A stretch of DNA of 9,091 nt from Flavobacteriales bacterium UBA5422 (GTDB lineage Bacteria > Bacteroidota > Bacteroidia > Flavobacteriales_D > Crocinitomicaceae): positions 29,440-38,530 of the forward strand of contig DHNG01000028.1 of the NCBI GenBank assembly GCA_002409405.1. Direction: 5' to 3'. The notes beneath the pieces are model-generated. The model did not search any database, was not told the origin of the DNA, and was given only the letters and a program-made list of their open reading frames with translations. Both the position numbers and the translations under genes were made by a program. Each line of letters starts with the position of its first letter. Position 1 is the first letter of the stretch. Below are positions 1-6,470 of the stretch, in pieces.

Positions 1-143
1 GCATCAACAGGTACTTTTTTTCCTGTTTTAGTGATCAGTTTTCCGTTAACTTTTACACCGTACACACGAATAATTTCTTCCGCGCGAACACGCGAACTGA
101 CGAGTGCCCGTTGTAACAATAATTTATCGAGTCTTTCCTCCAT
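1..143 (-). CDS. tlyA: TlyA-family rRNA methyltransferase / hemolysin A, N-terminal part (runs off left edge)
   Basis: Only the first 47 codons are in the window. They read MEERLDKLLLQRALVSSRVR and continue into a segment with YGVKVNGKLITKTGKKVPVD. This is the S4 RNA-binding domain that opens TlyA proteins (a family pattern of the type RLDKLLVxRGLxxSRxxAxxLIxxGxVxVNGxxxxKPGxxV). Known TlyA enzymes are S-adenosylmethionine-dependent 2'-O-methyltransferases acting on cytidines in 16S and 23S rRNA; older annotations call them hemolysins. The methyltransferase domain would lie beyond position 1 and cannot be checked, so another S4-domain protein is possible but less likely. The ATG at 143 fits the usual TlyA start, directly before RLDKLL. 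A perfect Bacteroidota -7 motif lies only four bases upstream, so the transcript is probably leaderless or nearly so. marC lies upstream on the same strand, separated by 107 bases and an inverted repeat. Confidence 0.82.
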   Translation of the reverse strand, partial: MEERLDKLLLQRALVSSRVRAEEIIRVYGVKVNGKLITKTGKKVPVD

Positions 144-147
144 GGTG

Positions 148-155
148 CAAAGGTA
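148..155 (-). promoter_or_regulatory. Bacteroidota -7 promoter element for tlyA
   Basis: The minus strand reads TACCTTTG followed by C, an exact match to the Bacteroidota primary-sigma -7 motif TAnnTTTG. A possible -33 element (TTTG, minus strand) lies at 180-183 with a 24-base spacer, slightly longer than usual. The motif ends four bases before the tlyA ATG at 143, so transcription should begin at or very near the start codon. The sequence match is direct; its use as a promoter is inferred. Confidence 0.6.
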
Positions 156-187
156 GCACATTTGCGGACTTGTGTTGGTCAAAACGG

Positions 188-248
188 CATATCGTAATAT
201 TGCAGTATTGAAATATGTGCATATCGCAATATTACGATATAGCGATAT
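188..248. repeat. AT-rich inverted repeat and word mosaic between marC and tlyA
   Basis: A perfect 15-bp inverted repeat has arms ATATCGTAATATTGC at 189-203 and GCAATATTACGATAT at 226-240, with a 22-base loop. The same stretch is also a near direct repeat: 188-203 and 220-235 agree at 14 of 16 bases, because each half is itself almost palindromic. CGATAT recurs at 235-240 and 243-248. The right arm begins 11 bases beyond the marC stop codon, and the left edge lies just outside the putative -33 element of tlyA. It could act as a weak marC terminator, a processing site or a protein-binding site. The stem is AT-rich and lacks a T-run, so a classic intrinsic terminator is unlikely. The structure is seen directly; its role is unknown. 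Confidence 0.75.
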
Positions 249-250
249 GA

Positions 251-883
251 CTATCCGATGAGTTTACCAAACAAATCCAGTACCGCCGAAGAAATGTACT
301 CAATCCCGATTGCAATGACAATAAACCCGATGATGCGTGAAATAGCATTGATACCGGAAGCTCCTAGTCCTTTCACAATGAAATGAGAAGATCGTAAGAT
401 CAGAAAAACAGAAACCCCGACACACAAAATCGCTCCCAGGATAATCAGAATTTGATTGGTTTCCTGATGCAGTTGGTTGAGGGTGATCAGTAATGAAATA
501 GATCCGGGACCTGCGAGCATCGGAATGGCAAGCGGAGTGAGAGAAATATCAGAGCGTTTTTCCAGGTCGGCCTGTACACTGGAGCGTTTCATTCCTTTAT
601 GTTTTGTAAAGGATCCTGTCAATAATGCAAACCCGGAGGAAGCGATAATCAATCCCCCGGCAATTCGGAGAGAATTGATGGAGATTCCGAAAAAGTTGAG
701 CACATAACTTCCTGCAAAAAATGAAATAATGAGAATCACACAGACATTGATAGCTGTCAGGATACATGTCCGTTGTCTGTTAATCTTAGATTCATTGGTT
801 GTTAACCCTACAAAAATGGGAACCGTTCCCAACGGATTAATAATAGAAAAAAGGCCGGCGAAGATCGTTATAAAAAGTTCCAT
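251..883 (-). CDS. MarC-family integral membrane protein
   Basis: This encodes a 210-residue, highly hydrophobic protein with about six membrane helices (roughly residues 4-26, 39-61, 67-90, 114-136, 146-165 and 179-200). It carries the hallmarks of the MarC/UPF0056 family: INPLGTVPIF at 15-24, RIAGG at 73-77 and PLAIPMLAGPGSI at 117-129, plus a charged loop around 93-111. Its length is typical of the family. MarC proteins sit in the inner membrane. The old link to multiple antibiotic resistance has not held up and the substrate is unknown. The open frame extends to a TTG at 898, but I chose the ATG at 883 because MELFITIFAG begins as relatives do and TTG starts are rarer. No Shine-Dalgarno site is visible. 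tlyA follows on the same strand with its own promoter, so a shared transcript is not required. Confidence 0.88.
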   Translation of the reverse strand: MELFITIFAGLFSIINPLGTVPIFVGLTTNESKINRQRTCILTAINVCVILIISFFAGSYVLNFFGISINSLRIAGGLIIASSGFALLTGSFTKHKGMKRSSVQADLEKRSDISLTPLAIPMLAGPGSISLLITLNQLHQETNQILIILGAILCVGVSVFLILRSSHFIVKGLGASGINAISRIIGFIVIAIGIEYISSAVLDLFGKLIG

Positions 884-1034
884 TGTTTTTTGCCGCAAAA
901 TTCCTGTATTCCCAGCGTTTCCAGGTTATGAAAATGTAAAATGTACGTTAAGACTTTCTGTTTATGAATAATTAATGTCTCAATTATCAATTATCAAGTG
1001 TTTTGTAAATTGAATCTCTTTCCTCGAAGCTTTG

Positions 1035-1187
1035 ATAATTCTCTCCCAACTCTTCACTCCCCATTTTCAACTTTCAATTTTCCACTCTCCACTTTCCACT
1101 TTCAATTTTCCACTCCTCACTCTCCACCTCATTCAGTATTCAAAATTCAGTATTCATTTTCAACTACCCCACTTTCCACTACTTTTT
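1035..1187 (+). repeat. G-depleted tract of ACTTTC/CCACT words upstream of hisS
   Basis: The plus strand contains no G at all from 1035 to 1135 (101 bases) and only two Gs, at 1136 and 1150, through 1187. It is built from reused words. The 17-mer CTTTCAATTTTCCACTC occurs at 1071-1087 and 1099-1115. CCACTTTCCACT occurs at 1089-1100 and 1169-1180. ATTCAGTATTCA occurs at 1131-1142 and 1145-1156. The copies are irregularly spaced, so this is a mosaic rather than a clean tandem array, and there are no inverted arms. It ends directly before the hisS promoter. Such a strand would give unstructured RNA or single-stranded DNA. Its function is unknown. Confidence 0.8.
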
Positions 1188-1188
1188 G

Positions 1189-1196
1189 TAGTTTTG
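1189..1196 (+). promoter_or_regulatory. Bacteroidota -7 promoter element for the hisS operon
   Basis: TAGTTTTG matches TAnnTTTG exactly and ends 16 bases before the hisS ATG, implying a leader of roughly ten bases. No TTTG or TTG is present at the expected -33 distance, where the G-poor tract lies instead. If the motif is real, it would serve hisS, hutH and the membrane protein together. Confidence 0.5.
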
Positions 1197-1212
1197 TCAA
1201 AATTTTCATTCA

Positions 1213-2586
1213 ATGGCACAGAAACCATCCATCCCAAAAGGAACCCGCGATTTTTTACCCTTTGAAGTTGCGCAGCGCACGTATATTTTCGACACAATTA
1301 AAGAAGTCTATAAAAAATTCGGATTTGCACCGATTGAAACACCATCCTTTGAACTTTCCACGACATTACTTGGGAAATATGGAGAAGAAGGAGACCGGTT
1401 GATCTTCCGTATTCTCAACTCCGGTGAAAAAATGAAAAAAGCAGATCTGCAGGCACTGGAGGCAGACAACCTGGCGCGTTTTGCCAATTCACTGGCTGAA
1501 AAAGCATTGCGTTACGACTTGACCGTTCCCTTTGCACGGTTTGTTGTGCAGCACCAGAATGAACTTTCGTTCCCGTTCAAACGTTACCAGATTCAACCCG
1601 TTTGGCGTGCCGATCGTCCCCAACACGGACGTTACCAGGAGTTCTTTCAATGCGATGCGGATGTGGTTGGAAGCGATTCCCTGATCTATGAAGTCGATTT
1701 TGTATTGATGTTTGATGAAGTACTGACGAATCTGGGATTACCGGACTTTACCATAAAAATAAACAACCGGAAAATTCTTTCGGGAATTGCCGAAGTGTGT
1801 GGTGAAGCGGAAAAGATCGTTGCGATTACGGTTGCCATCGATAAACTGGATAAAATCGGAACGGATGGAGTTGTGAAGGAACTGGAAGAGAAAAATATTG
1901 CACCGGAAGCCATTGAAAAAATCAAACCGTTGTTTACAATGAACGGATCCAATGAGGCAATTCTGGAGCAAATGAAAACATACCTTGCAACCAGTACAAT
2001 TGGATTGGAAGGAATTGCAGAACTGGAATTTGTGTTGCATCAGGTTGCCAAGTTATCCCTGAAACGCGCAAAAGTAGAGTTTGATGTTACATTGGCCCGC
2101 GGACTCAATTATTACACAGGTGCAATCTTTGAAGTAAAAGCCAATGGTGTACAGATGGGAAGTATTTGTGGTGGCGGACGCTACGATGACCTGACGGGAT
2201 TGTTTGGAATGAAAGGCATGTCAGGAGTAGGGATTTCTTTTGGCGCGGATCGTATATATGATGTCATGAACGAATTGAACCTATTCCCGGAGTCATTGAC
2301 AAAAGGCGTGAAATTGCTATTTATCAATTTCGGAGAGAAAGAGCAAACGTATTGCATGCAGGTTGCCCGTCAGTTGAGAAATGAAGGCATTGCGTGCGAC
2401 ATTTATCCTTCGGCTGCGAAATTACAAAAGCAAATGAAATATGCCAATGATATTCGCGCAGAGTATACAGCGCTTGTAGGAGAAACGGAGATGGCGGAAA
2501 ATAGAATCACCCTCAAGAACATGGAAAACGGTGAACAGACGCAGCATTCCATAGAGGAATTAATTTTAAAGTTAAAAGAAGAATGA
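1213..2586 (+). CDS. hisS: Histidyl-tRNA synthetase
   Basis: HisRS joins histidine to tRNA-His at the cost of ATP in the cytoplasm and is essential. The 457-residue product has the full class II layout: the KGTRDFLP start at 9-16; motif 2 and its flanks at about 100-148, including RYDLTVPFARF and the QPVWRADRPQHGRYQEFFQCD segment; the HisA histidine-binding motifs LARGLNYYTG (294-303, with the expected catalytic Arg296) and GGGRYDDL (320-327); and motif 3 GVGISFGADR at 338-347. A C-terminal anticodon-binding domain covers about 365-455. Length is close to the bacterial norm (about 420-460). The ATG at 1213 gives the standard N-terminus. No Shine-Dalgarno site is seen. The stop codon overlaps the hutH start in ATGA, so the two are co-transcribed and probably translationally coupled. 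Confidence 0.97.
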   Translation: MAQKPSIPKGTRDFLPFEVAQRTYIFDTIKEVYKKFGFAPIETPSFELSTTLLGKYGEEGDRLIFRILNSGEKMKKADLQALEADNLARFANSLAEKALRYDLTVPFARFVVQHQNELSFPFKRYQIQPVWRADRPQHGRYQEFFQCDADVVGSDSLIYEVDFVLMFDEVLTNLGLPDFTIKINNRKILSGIAEVCGEAEKIVAITVAIDKLDKIGTDGVVKELEEKNIAPEAIEKIKPLFTMNGSNEAILEQMKTYLATSTIGLEGIAELEFVLHQVAKLSLKRAKVEFDVTLARGLNYYTGAIFEVKANGVQMGSICGGGRYDDLTGLFGMKGMSGVGISFGADRIYDVMNELNLFPESLTKGVKLLFINFGEKEQTYCMQVARQLRNEGIACDIYPSAAKLQKQMKYANDIRAEYTALVGETEMAENRITLKNMENGEQTQHSIEELILKLKEE

Positions 2587-4073
2587 AACAAGTTACTATT
2601 GATCGAAAATGGTTACGTCTCGAAGAGATTGAAGCAATTCTGGCTACCCCTTCCCAGCTTCAGTTGAATGATGAAACAAAAGCAGAAATTCAGAAATGCA
2701 GGGATTTTCTGGATAAGAAAGTAGGAGATTCTTCTGACTTGATCTATGGTGTAAATACAGGATTTGGATCGTTGTGTAATACAGCGATTTCTACAGAAGA
2801 CCTTTCAACGTTGCAATCCAACCTCGTGCGTTCGCATGCATGTGGTATGGGGGAATTGGTACCACTGGAAATTGTGCGTAGAATGTTATTGCTGAAAGTT
2901 TTGGGACTTTCCCATGGAAAATCAGGTGTACAGGTACAGACGGTGGAGCGGTTGATTTATTTTTTCAACAACAATATCTTTCCGGTTGTTTACCAACAAG
3001 GAAGTCTTGGAGCTTCGGGAGACTTGGCACCCCTGGCACATCTTTGTCTGCCTTTGTTGGGAGAAGGAGAAGTGTTTTACAACGATGCAATCCGCCCAAC
3101 AAGTGAAGTATATGCCGAATTGAATCTGGAACCAATTGTATTGCAGTCAAAGGAAGGATTGGCATTGCTCAACGGAACGCAGTTTATGAGTTCCTATGCT
3201 TCGTATGCAGTGGCACAAAGCTTTAAATTGTGGAATCAGTTCAACCTGATCGGAGCGATGTCGTTGGAAGCATACGATGGTAGAATCAACCCGTTTCAGG
3301 CAAATGTAAATGAGATTCGCAATCAGAAAGGGCAAATAGAGACTGCTGATCAATTCAGAAAGTTGTTGAAAGGAAGCGAGATTGTGAAGAAGCACAAAGA
3401 GCATGTGCAAGATCCGTATTCATTCCGATGCATTCCGCAGGTACACGGTGCTTCACTGGATACGTTCAAGCATTGCTCAAAAATGGTGGAACGGGAAATC
3501 AACGCCGTAACAGATAATCCGACGGTATTCCCGGAAGATGATGACGTTGTTTCCGCAGGGAATTTTCATGGACAGCCGCTGGCGTTGGTAATGGATTTCA
3601 TGGCCATCGCATTGGCTGAATTGGGAAGCATTTCTGAACGAAGAATTTATAAGTTGATTTCAGGAACCCGTGGACTTCCGGCGTTTTTGGTTGCCAATCC
3701 CGGATTGAACTCCGGATTTATGATCCCGCAGTATACTTGTGCTTCGATTGTGAGTCAGAACAAACAACTGTGCACGCCTGCAAGTGTAGACACAATTGAT
3801 TCATCCAATGGACAGGAAGATCATGTTTCGATGGGTGCCAATGCAGCAACAAAATTGTACCGCGTCATTGAAAACTGTTACTCCATTCAGGGAATAGAAT
3901 TGATGAACGCAGCACAGGCGATTGAATTCAGAAGACCATTGAAAAGTTCGGAAATAATAGAACAATTGCATGCAGCTTACAGAAAAGTTGTACCTTTCGT
4001 GGCAACAGATGTATATTTCCATCCGATGATGGAGGTGAGTAAACAATTTGTAAAAAGATTAACACGACAATAA
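2583..4073 (+). CDS. hutH: Histidine ammonia-lyase (histidase)
   Basis: Histidase removes ammonia from L-histidine to give trans-urocanate, the first step of histidine degradation, in the cytoplasm. The 496-residue protein has the Ala-Ser-Gly triad that forms the MIO cofactor at 144-146 within GSLGASGDLAPLAHL. Other family residues are in place: Tyr55 in YGVNTGFG, Asn197 in NGTQ, Tyr279 and Arg282 in DPYSFRCIPQVHGA, Phe328 in GNFHGQP and Glu412 in QEDHVSMG. The selectivity site reads SHACG with His85, the histidine-type pattern, rather than the Phe-Leu or His-Leu of phenylalanine and tyrosine lyases. Length is slightly below the approximately 510 residues typical of bacterial HutH. The ATG overlaps the hisS stop by four bases. 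No hutU, hutI or formimidoylglutamate genes are in the window, so the rest of the pathway, if present, lies elsewhere. Confidence 0.95.
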   Translation: MKQVTIDRKWLRLEEIEAILATPSQLQLNDETKAEIQKCRDFLDKKVGDSSDLIYGVNTGFGSLCNTAISTEDLSTLQSNLVRSHACGMGELVPLEIVRRMLLLKVLGLSHGKSGVQVQTVERLIYFFNNNIFPVVYQQGSLGASGDLAPLAHLCLPLLGEGEVFYNDAIRPTSEVYAELNLEPIVLQSKEGLALLNGTQFMSSYASYAVAQSFKLWNQFNLIGAMSLEAYDGRINPFQANVNEIRNQKGQIETADQFRKLLKGSEIVKKHKEHVQDPYSFRCIPQVHGASLDTFKHCSKMVEREINAVTDNPTVFPEDDDVVSAGNFHGQPLALVMDFMAIALAELGSISERRIYKLISGTRGLPAFLVANPGLNSGFMIPQYTCASIVSQNKQLCTPASVDTIDSSNGQEDHVSMGANAATKLYRVIENCYSIQGIELMNAAQAIEFRRPLKSSEIIEQLHAAYRKVVPFVATDVYFHPMMEVSKQFVKRLTRQ

Positions 4074-4074
4074 A

Positions 4075-4587
4075 ATGAGCGAAGTTTTAGAGCAAGAAGA
4101 AAGAAGAGAAAAAAGACCGGTATTCCTGACAGTGATCGGAATCCTGAGTTTGATCAATATCGGATGGGCCTTACTGACCAACTTTTTCTCCCTGATCGGA
4201 GGACCGATGAACGAGGAAGAATTGGAAGAAGCAAAGATTGAAATGACCAAAAGCATTAACCAGGTCCGAGGAACAGAAGGAATGGAATGGTTTGAAGATT
4301 TTATGCGGAGCATCATTGATATGATTGAATCAACGAATGCCAATCATACCATGAATGTACTGACAGGAATCCTGATTCTACTGATTGGTCTTGTAGGGGT
4401 TATTTTTATGCTGAAAGGACGTAAAATGGGATTCCATGTATACATTATCTATAGTTTTCTGGCTTCCGTTCAGATTTATTTATTTGTATCTCCATCGTTG
4501 TTGTCCAACATGATTGTAATTTTGAGCTTATTTTTAAGTGGAATTTTTGTTCTGTTGTACGGACTCAACTTAAAATGGATGAAATAA
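4075..4587 (+). CDS. Four-helix membrane protein of unknown function
   Basis: I do not recognise this 170-residue protein. It has a charged N-terminus rich in Glu and Arg (residues 2-14), then a helix at about 15-43. A soluble acidic segment at about 45-90 contains EEELEEAKIEMTKS and a Trp/Phe-containing amphipathic stretch. Three closely spaced helices follow at about 93-113, 118-138 and 144-164, and it ends in LKWMK. No enzyme motif or cysteine is visible. The ATG lies one base after the hutH stop codon, so it is almost certainly co-transcribed and perhaps translationally coupled with hisS-hutH. It is the last gene before the terminator at 4605-4639. A role in histidine or urocanate movement is conceivable from position alone, but four short helices do not resemble known Hut transporters. 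Confidence 0.8.
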   Translation: MSEVLEQEERREKRPVFLTVIGILSLINIGWALLTNFFSLIGGPMNEEELEEAKIEMTKSINQVRGTEGMEWFEDFMRSIIDMIESTNANHTMNVLTGILILLIGLVGVIFMLKGRKMGFHVYIIYSFLASVQIYLFVSPSLLSNMIVILSLFLSGIFVLLYGLNLKWMK

Positions 4588-4604
4588 TCCGGATAATACG
4601 ATAT

Positions 4605-4639
4605 AAAAAAGCCCGCGACTTAAAACCGCGGGCTTTTTT
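4605..4639. terminator. Bidirectional intrinsic terminator between convergent transcription units
   Basis: A perfect 13-bp stem is formed by AAAAAAGCCCGCG (4605-4617) and CGCGGGCTTTTTT (4627-4639), with a nine-base loop. It has a seven-base GC-rich core and six Ts on the 3' side of either strand. It lies 17 bases after the membrane-protein stop at 4587 and 16 bases after the minus-strand lipoprotein stop at 4656, so it can end both transcripts. Confidence 0.95.
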
Positions 4640-4655
4640 GTTGGTATTGTTTCAA

Positions 4656-5417
4656 TTAACGTAAGTAAACAACTTCAAATTTCAGAATATCTTTTTTCGA
4701 TTGGATGATCAACGTTTCTTCTGTTGCCTGGTACGTCAGATTACCCTGAAGGATTTTTGTGAATTGCTCAAACACAAAAGAATCCGGGCAGGCCATCATT
4801 GTGGAAATCAGTTTATCAAAGGAAATCGTATTACCGTTCAGTTTATACATTCCCCCGAAACCATTACACCCGTCGTTTCCATTGACACGGCTGAATTCAG
4901 ATTTGAAAATCAGATGCGGTTCCCGTGACATGAAATCATCTTTTGTCACAACCCGATCATTGATGGAGATTAATTTCCAGTACTTTTCGACTAGATTAGA
5001 ATCCGTTTGGACTTTATGAAATTGCTCTAATCCTTCCAATGAACGGTGATCTGCTGATTCACTTGTCAAAATGAACAACGTATTTTCACCTACAACCAGA
5101 CGATTGGTATTCAAATGGGGAATCTGATTGTCCAGACGAATTATTCTTCCCTGTTGATCCCATTCAAACGTTCCCTTCATGTATGTGTTTTTGGATTCGT
5201 CACCAAATGCTGCAGCGACGAGCTTGTATGTTCCATCCGGATTTAGTGTGAGTTGAATATCCGGCAATTTATAGTTGTTATCAGAATATAAATAAATACC
5301 ATTCCAGTCAAGAGACGTTTTACTGGTATCACTTACTGCTGCATTTTTCTTTGTCCCACAGCTGAACATGACAGCTGAAAGCAAGAACATCGGAATAAAA
5401 ACACTACTTCTCATCAT
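4656..5417 (-). CDS. Lipoprotein with NlpE-like and META (HslJ-type) domains
   Basis: This 253-residue protein starts with a lipoprotein signal peptide: a hydrophobic core at 6-18, then FSCG with the lipidated Cys20, a typical Bacteroidota lipobox. Residues of about 37-135 resemble the NlpE N-terminal fold (WNGIYLY, LTLNPDGTYKL, GTFEWDQQGRIIRL), but the CxxC pair usual in this domain is absent. Residues of about 140-250 form a META domain as in HslJ: YWKLISIND, NGNDGCNGFGGMY with Cys184, and MMACPDSF with Cys210. These two cysteines are the conserved pair. Proteins with these domains are envelope lipoproteins linked to stress or metal responses in other bacteria; the role here is not established. 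Two ATGs stand in tandem at the start and the first is taken. The dioxygenase stop lies 15 bases upstream on the same strand, so the two form an operon. Confidence 0.85.
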   Translation of the reverse strand: MMRSSVFIPMFLLSAVMFSCGTKKNAAVSDTSKTSLDWNGIYLYSDNNYKLPDIQLTLNPDGTYKLVAAAFGDESKNTYMKGTFEWDQQGRIIRLDNQIPHLNTNRLVVGENTLFILTSESADHRSLEGLEQFHKVQTDSNLVEKYWKLISINDRVVTKDDFMSREPHLIFKSEFSRVNGNDGCNGFGGMYKLNGNTISFDKLISTMMACPDSFVFEQFTKILQGNLTYQATEETLIIQSKKDILKFEVVYLR

Positions 5418-5432
5418 TCTTTGTTTATCAGT

Positions 5433-6317
5433 TTAACCTATTTTCACAGATGTCATCGTGAGTGAACCACCAACAGCTTTGTCGTTGAAGATTTCAATTT
5501 TTTCATTCTTATCCTGCAACGCAAGTGTGTAAAGCAATGGTAAATAATGTTCAGGAGTCGGAATAGCTAATTCAAATCCTTTTCCTTGTGAACGAAAATC
5601 AATCAATGCTTTGTGATTCCCATCTAAAATGAACGTTTTCATTTTTGCATCTGTTTCCAACGCCCAATCGTACCCGTACTCCGGTTCGCTCAGACGATTC
5701 CATGCAACCATACGCAAATTGTGTACCATGTTTCCGCTTCCGATAATGAGAATCCCTTTTTTACGTAATGCCTGCAGTTCCCGCGCTAGTTCATAGTGGT
5801 AATTCGGACCCTGGTAATAGTCGAGACTTAACTGGACAACAGGAATGGACGCATCCGGGTATAGGTGCTTGATGACACTCCATGCCCCGTGATCCAATCC
5901 CCAACTTTCATCAAGTCCCACGGATGTAGTGGTAATCAACTGTTTCGTTTCTTTGGCCAACTCCGGACTTCCGGGAGCAGGGTACTGTACATCAAACAGT
6001 GCTTGCGGAAAACCTCCGAAATCGTGGATAGTCGGCGGATTCTGCATCGCAGTGACGAATGTTCCTTTTGTTTCCCAATGGGCAGAAACACATAAAATCG
6101 CGTTGGGTTTAGGGATTGTTTTTCCGATTTTCCGGAATCCCTCCACGAATTCATTTTCTTCGATCGCGTTCATCGGACTTCCGTGTCCCAGGAACAAAAC
6201 AGGCATTTTTTCCGTTTCATCAAATGCCTCTGCCATTTTATTTAAACTATTTAATTTCATTGCTGCTCCAATTAAAGGGATGACCGCCAGTGACTGTAAA
6301 AAACGTTTTCTTTCCAT
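5433..6317 (-). CDS. LigB/YgiD-type extradiol dioxygenase (4,5-DOPA dioxygenase family)
   Basis: The 294-residue product belongs to the class III extradiol ring-cleavage family. It has GHGSPMNAI with His45, SAHWE with His80, WGLDHGAW with His143, GNMVHNL with His199 and TPEHYLPLL with His257, which cover the family's metal and catalytic histidines. E. coli YgiD cleaves L-DOPA in vitro and is a zinc enzyme; the natural substrate in most bacteria is unknown. The core begins near residue 38. Before it is MERKRFLQSLAVIPLIGAAM, a basic start followed by a hydrophobic run that looks like a weak Tat- or Sec-type signal or anchor without a true twin arginine. A second in-frame ATG (Met20, at 6260) would give a cytosolic form. 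I list the longer frame. The gene is first in a two-gene operon with the NlpE/META lipoprotein. Confidence 0.87.
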   Translation of the reverse strand: MERKRFLQSLAVIPLIGAAMKLNSLNKMAEAFDETEKMPVLFLGHGSPMNAIEENEFVEGFRKIGKTIPKPNAILCVSAHWETKGTFVTAMQNPPTIHDFGGFPQALFDVQYPAPGSPELAKETKQLITTTSVGLDESWGLDHGAWSVIKHLYPDASIPVVQLSLDYYQGPNYHYELARELQALRKKGILIIGSGNMVHNLRMVAWNRLSEPEYGYDWALETDAKMKTFILDGNHKALIDFRSQGKGFELAIPTPEHYLPLLYTLALQDKNEKIEIFNDKAVGGSLTMTSVKIG

Positions 6318-6470
6318 GGTATGCCGTGCTTATTGTCAGTTGTTGTGTTACAATTTATCAAAACAAAAATCACCTTTTTTCCCTGAAGTAAAAATAACAT
6401 AGGTTAAGAAAAGAAAAAATAGGTTGTTGTAACAGTTCTTCAAAATAACCGTTATGAATCAAAATTAAAA
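6318..6470. other. Divergent AT-rich spacer between the dioxygenase and the secreted-protein gene
   Basis: This 153-base gap should hold promoters for both directions, but I see no exact TAnnTTTG on either strand. ATAGGTT occurs twice, at 6399-6405 and 6419-6425, exactly 20 bases apart. A weak imperfect hairpin (TAACAGTT at 6430-6437 against AACCGTTA at 6447-6454, one mismatch) precedes the gene at 6471. None of these is strong enough to call a site. Confidence 0.5.

Larger units (their letters stand above)
884..1212. other. Non-coding region between divergent marC and hisS
   Basis: This 329-base gap has no credible gene. Nearest marC, the minus strand has two overlapping near-matches (7 of 8) to TAnnTTTG at 931-938 and 938-945, with no partner -33 element; these may be the marC promoter, but support is weak. 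At 981-994 there is a tandem CAATTAT heptamer pair, followed by CAAG. From 1035 to 1187 runs an almost G-free tract of repeated words, listed separately. The hisS -7 element closes the region. Open frames crossing the tract give Phe/Ser/Thr/Pro-rich nonsense and overlap hisS out of frame. Confidence 0.7.

Noticed and set aside
477..971. Plus-strand open frames opposite marC and its upstream spacer
   Set aside because: They are antisense to a well-supported membrane protein and show no protein-like features of their own.
998..1402. Open frame across the G-poor tract into hisS (134 codons)
   Set aside because: Its composition simply reflects the repeat tract (Phe, Ser, Thr, Pro) and its second half lies out of frame inside hisS; no family resemblance.
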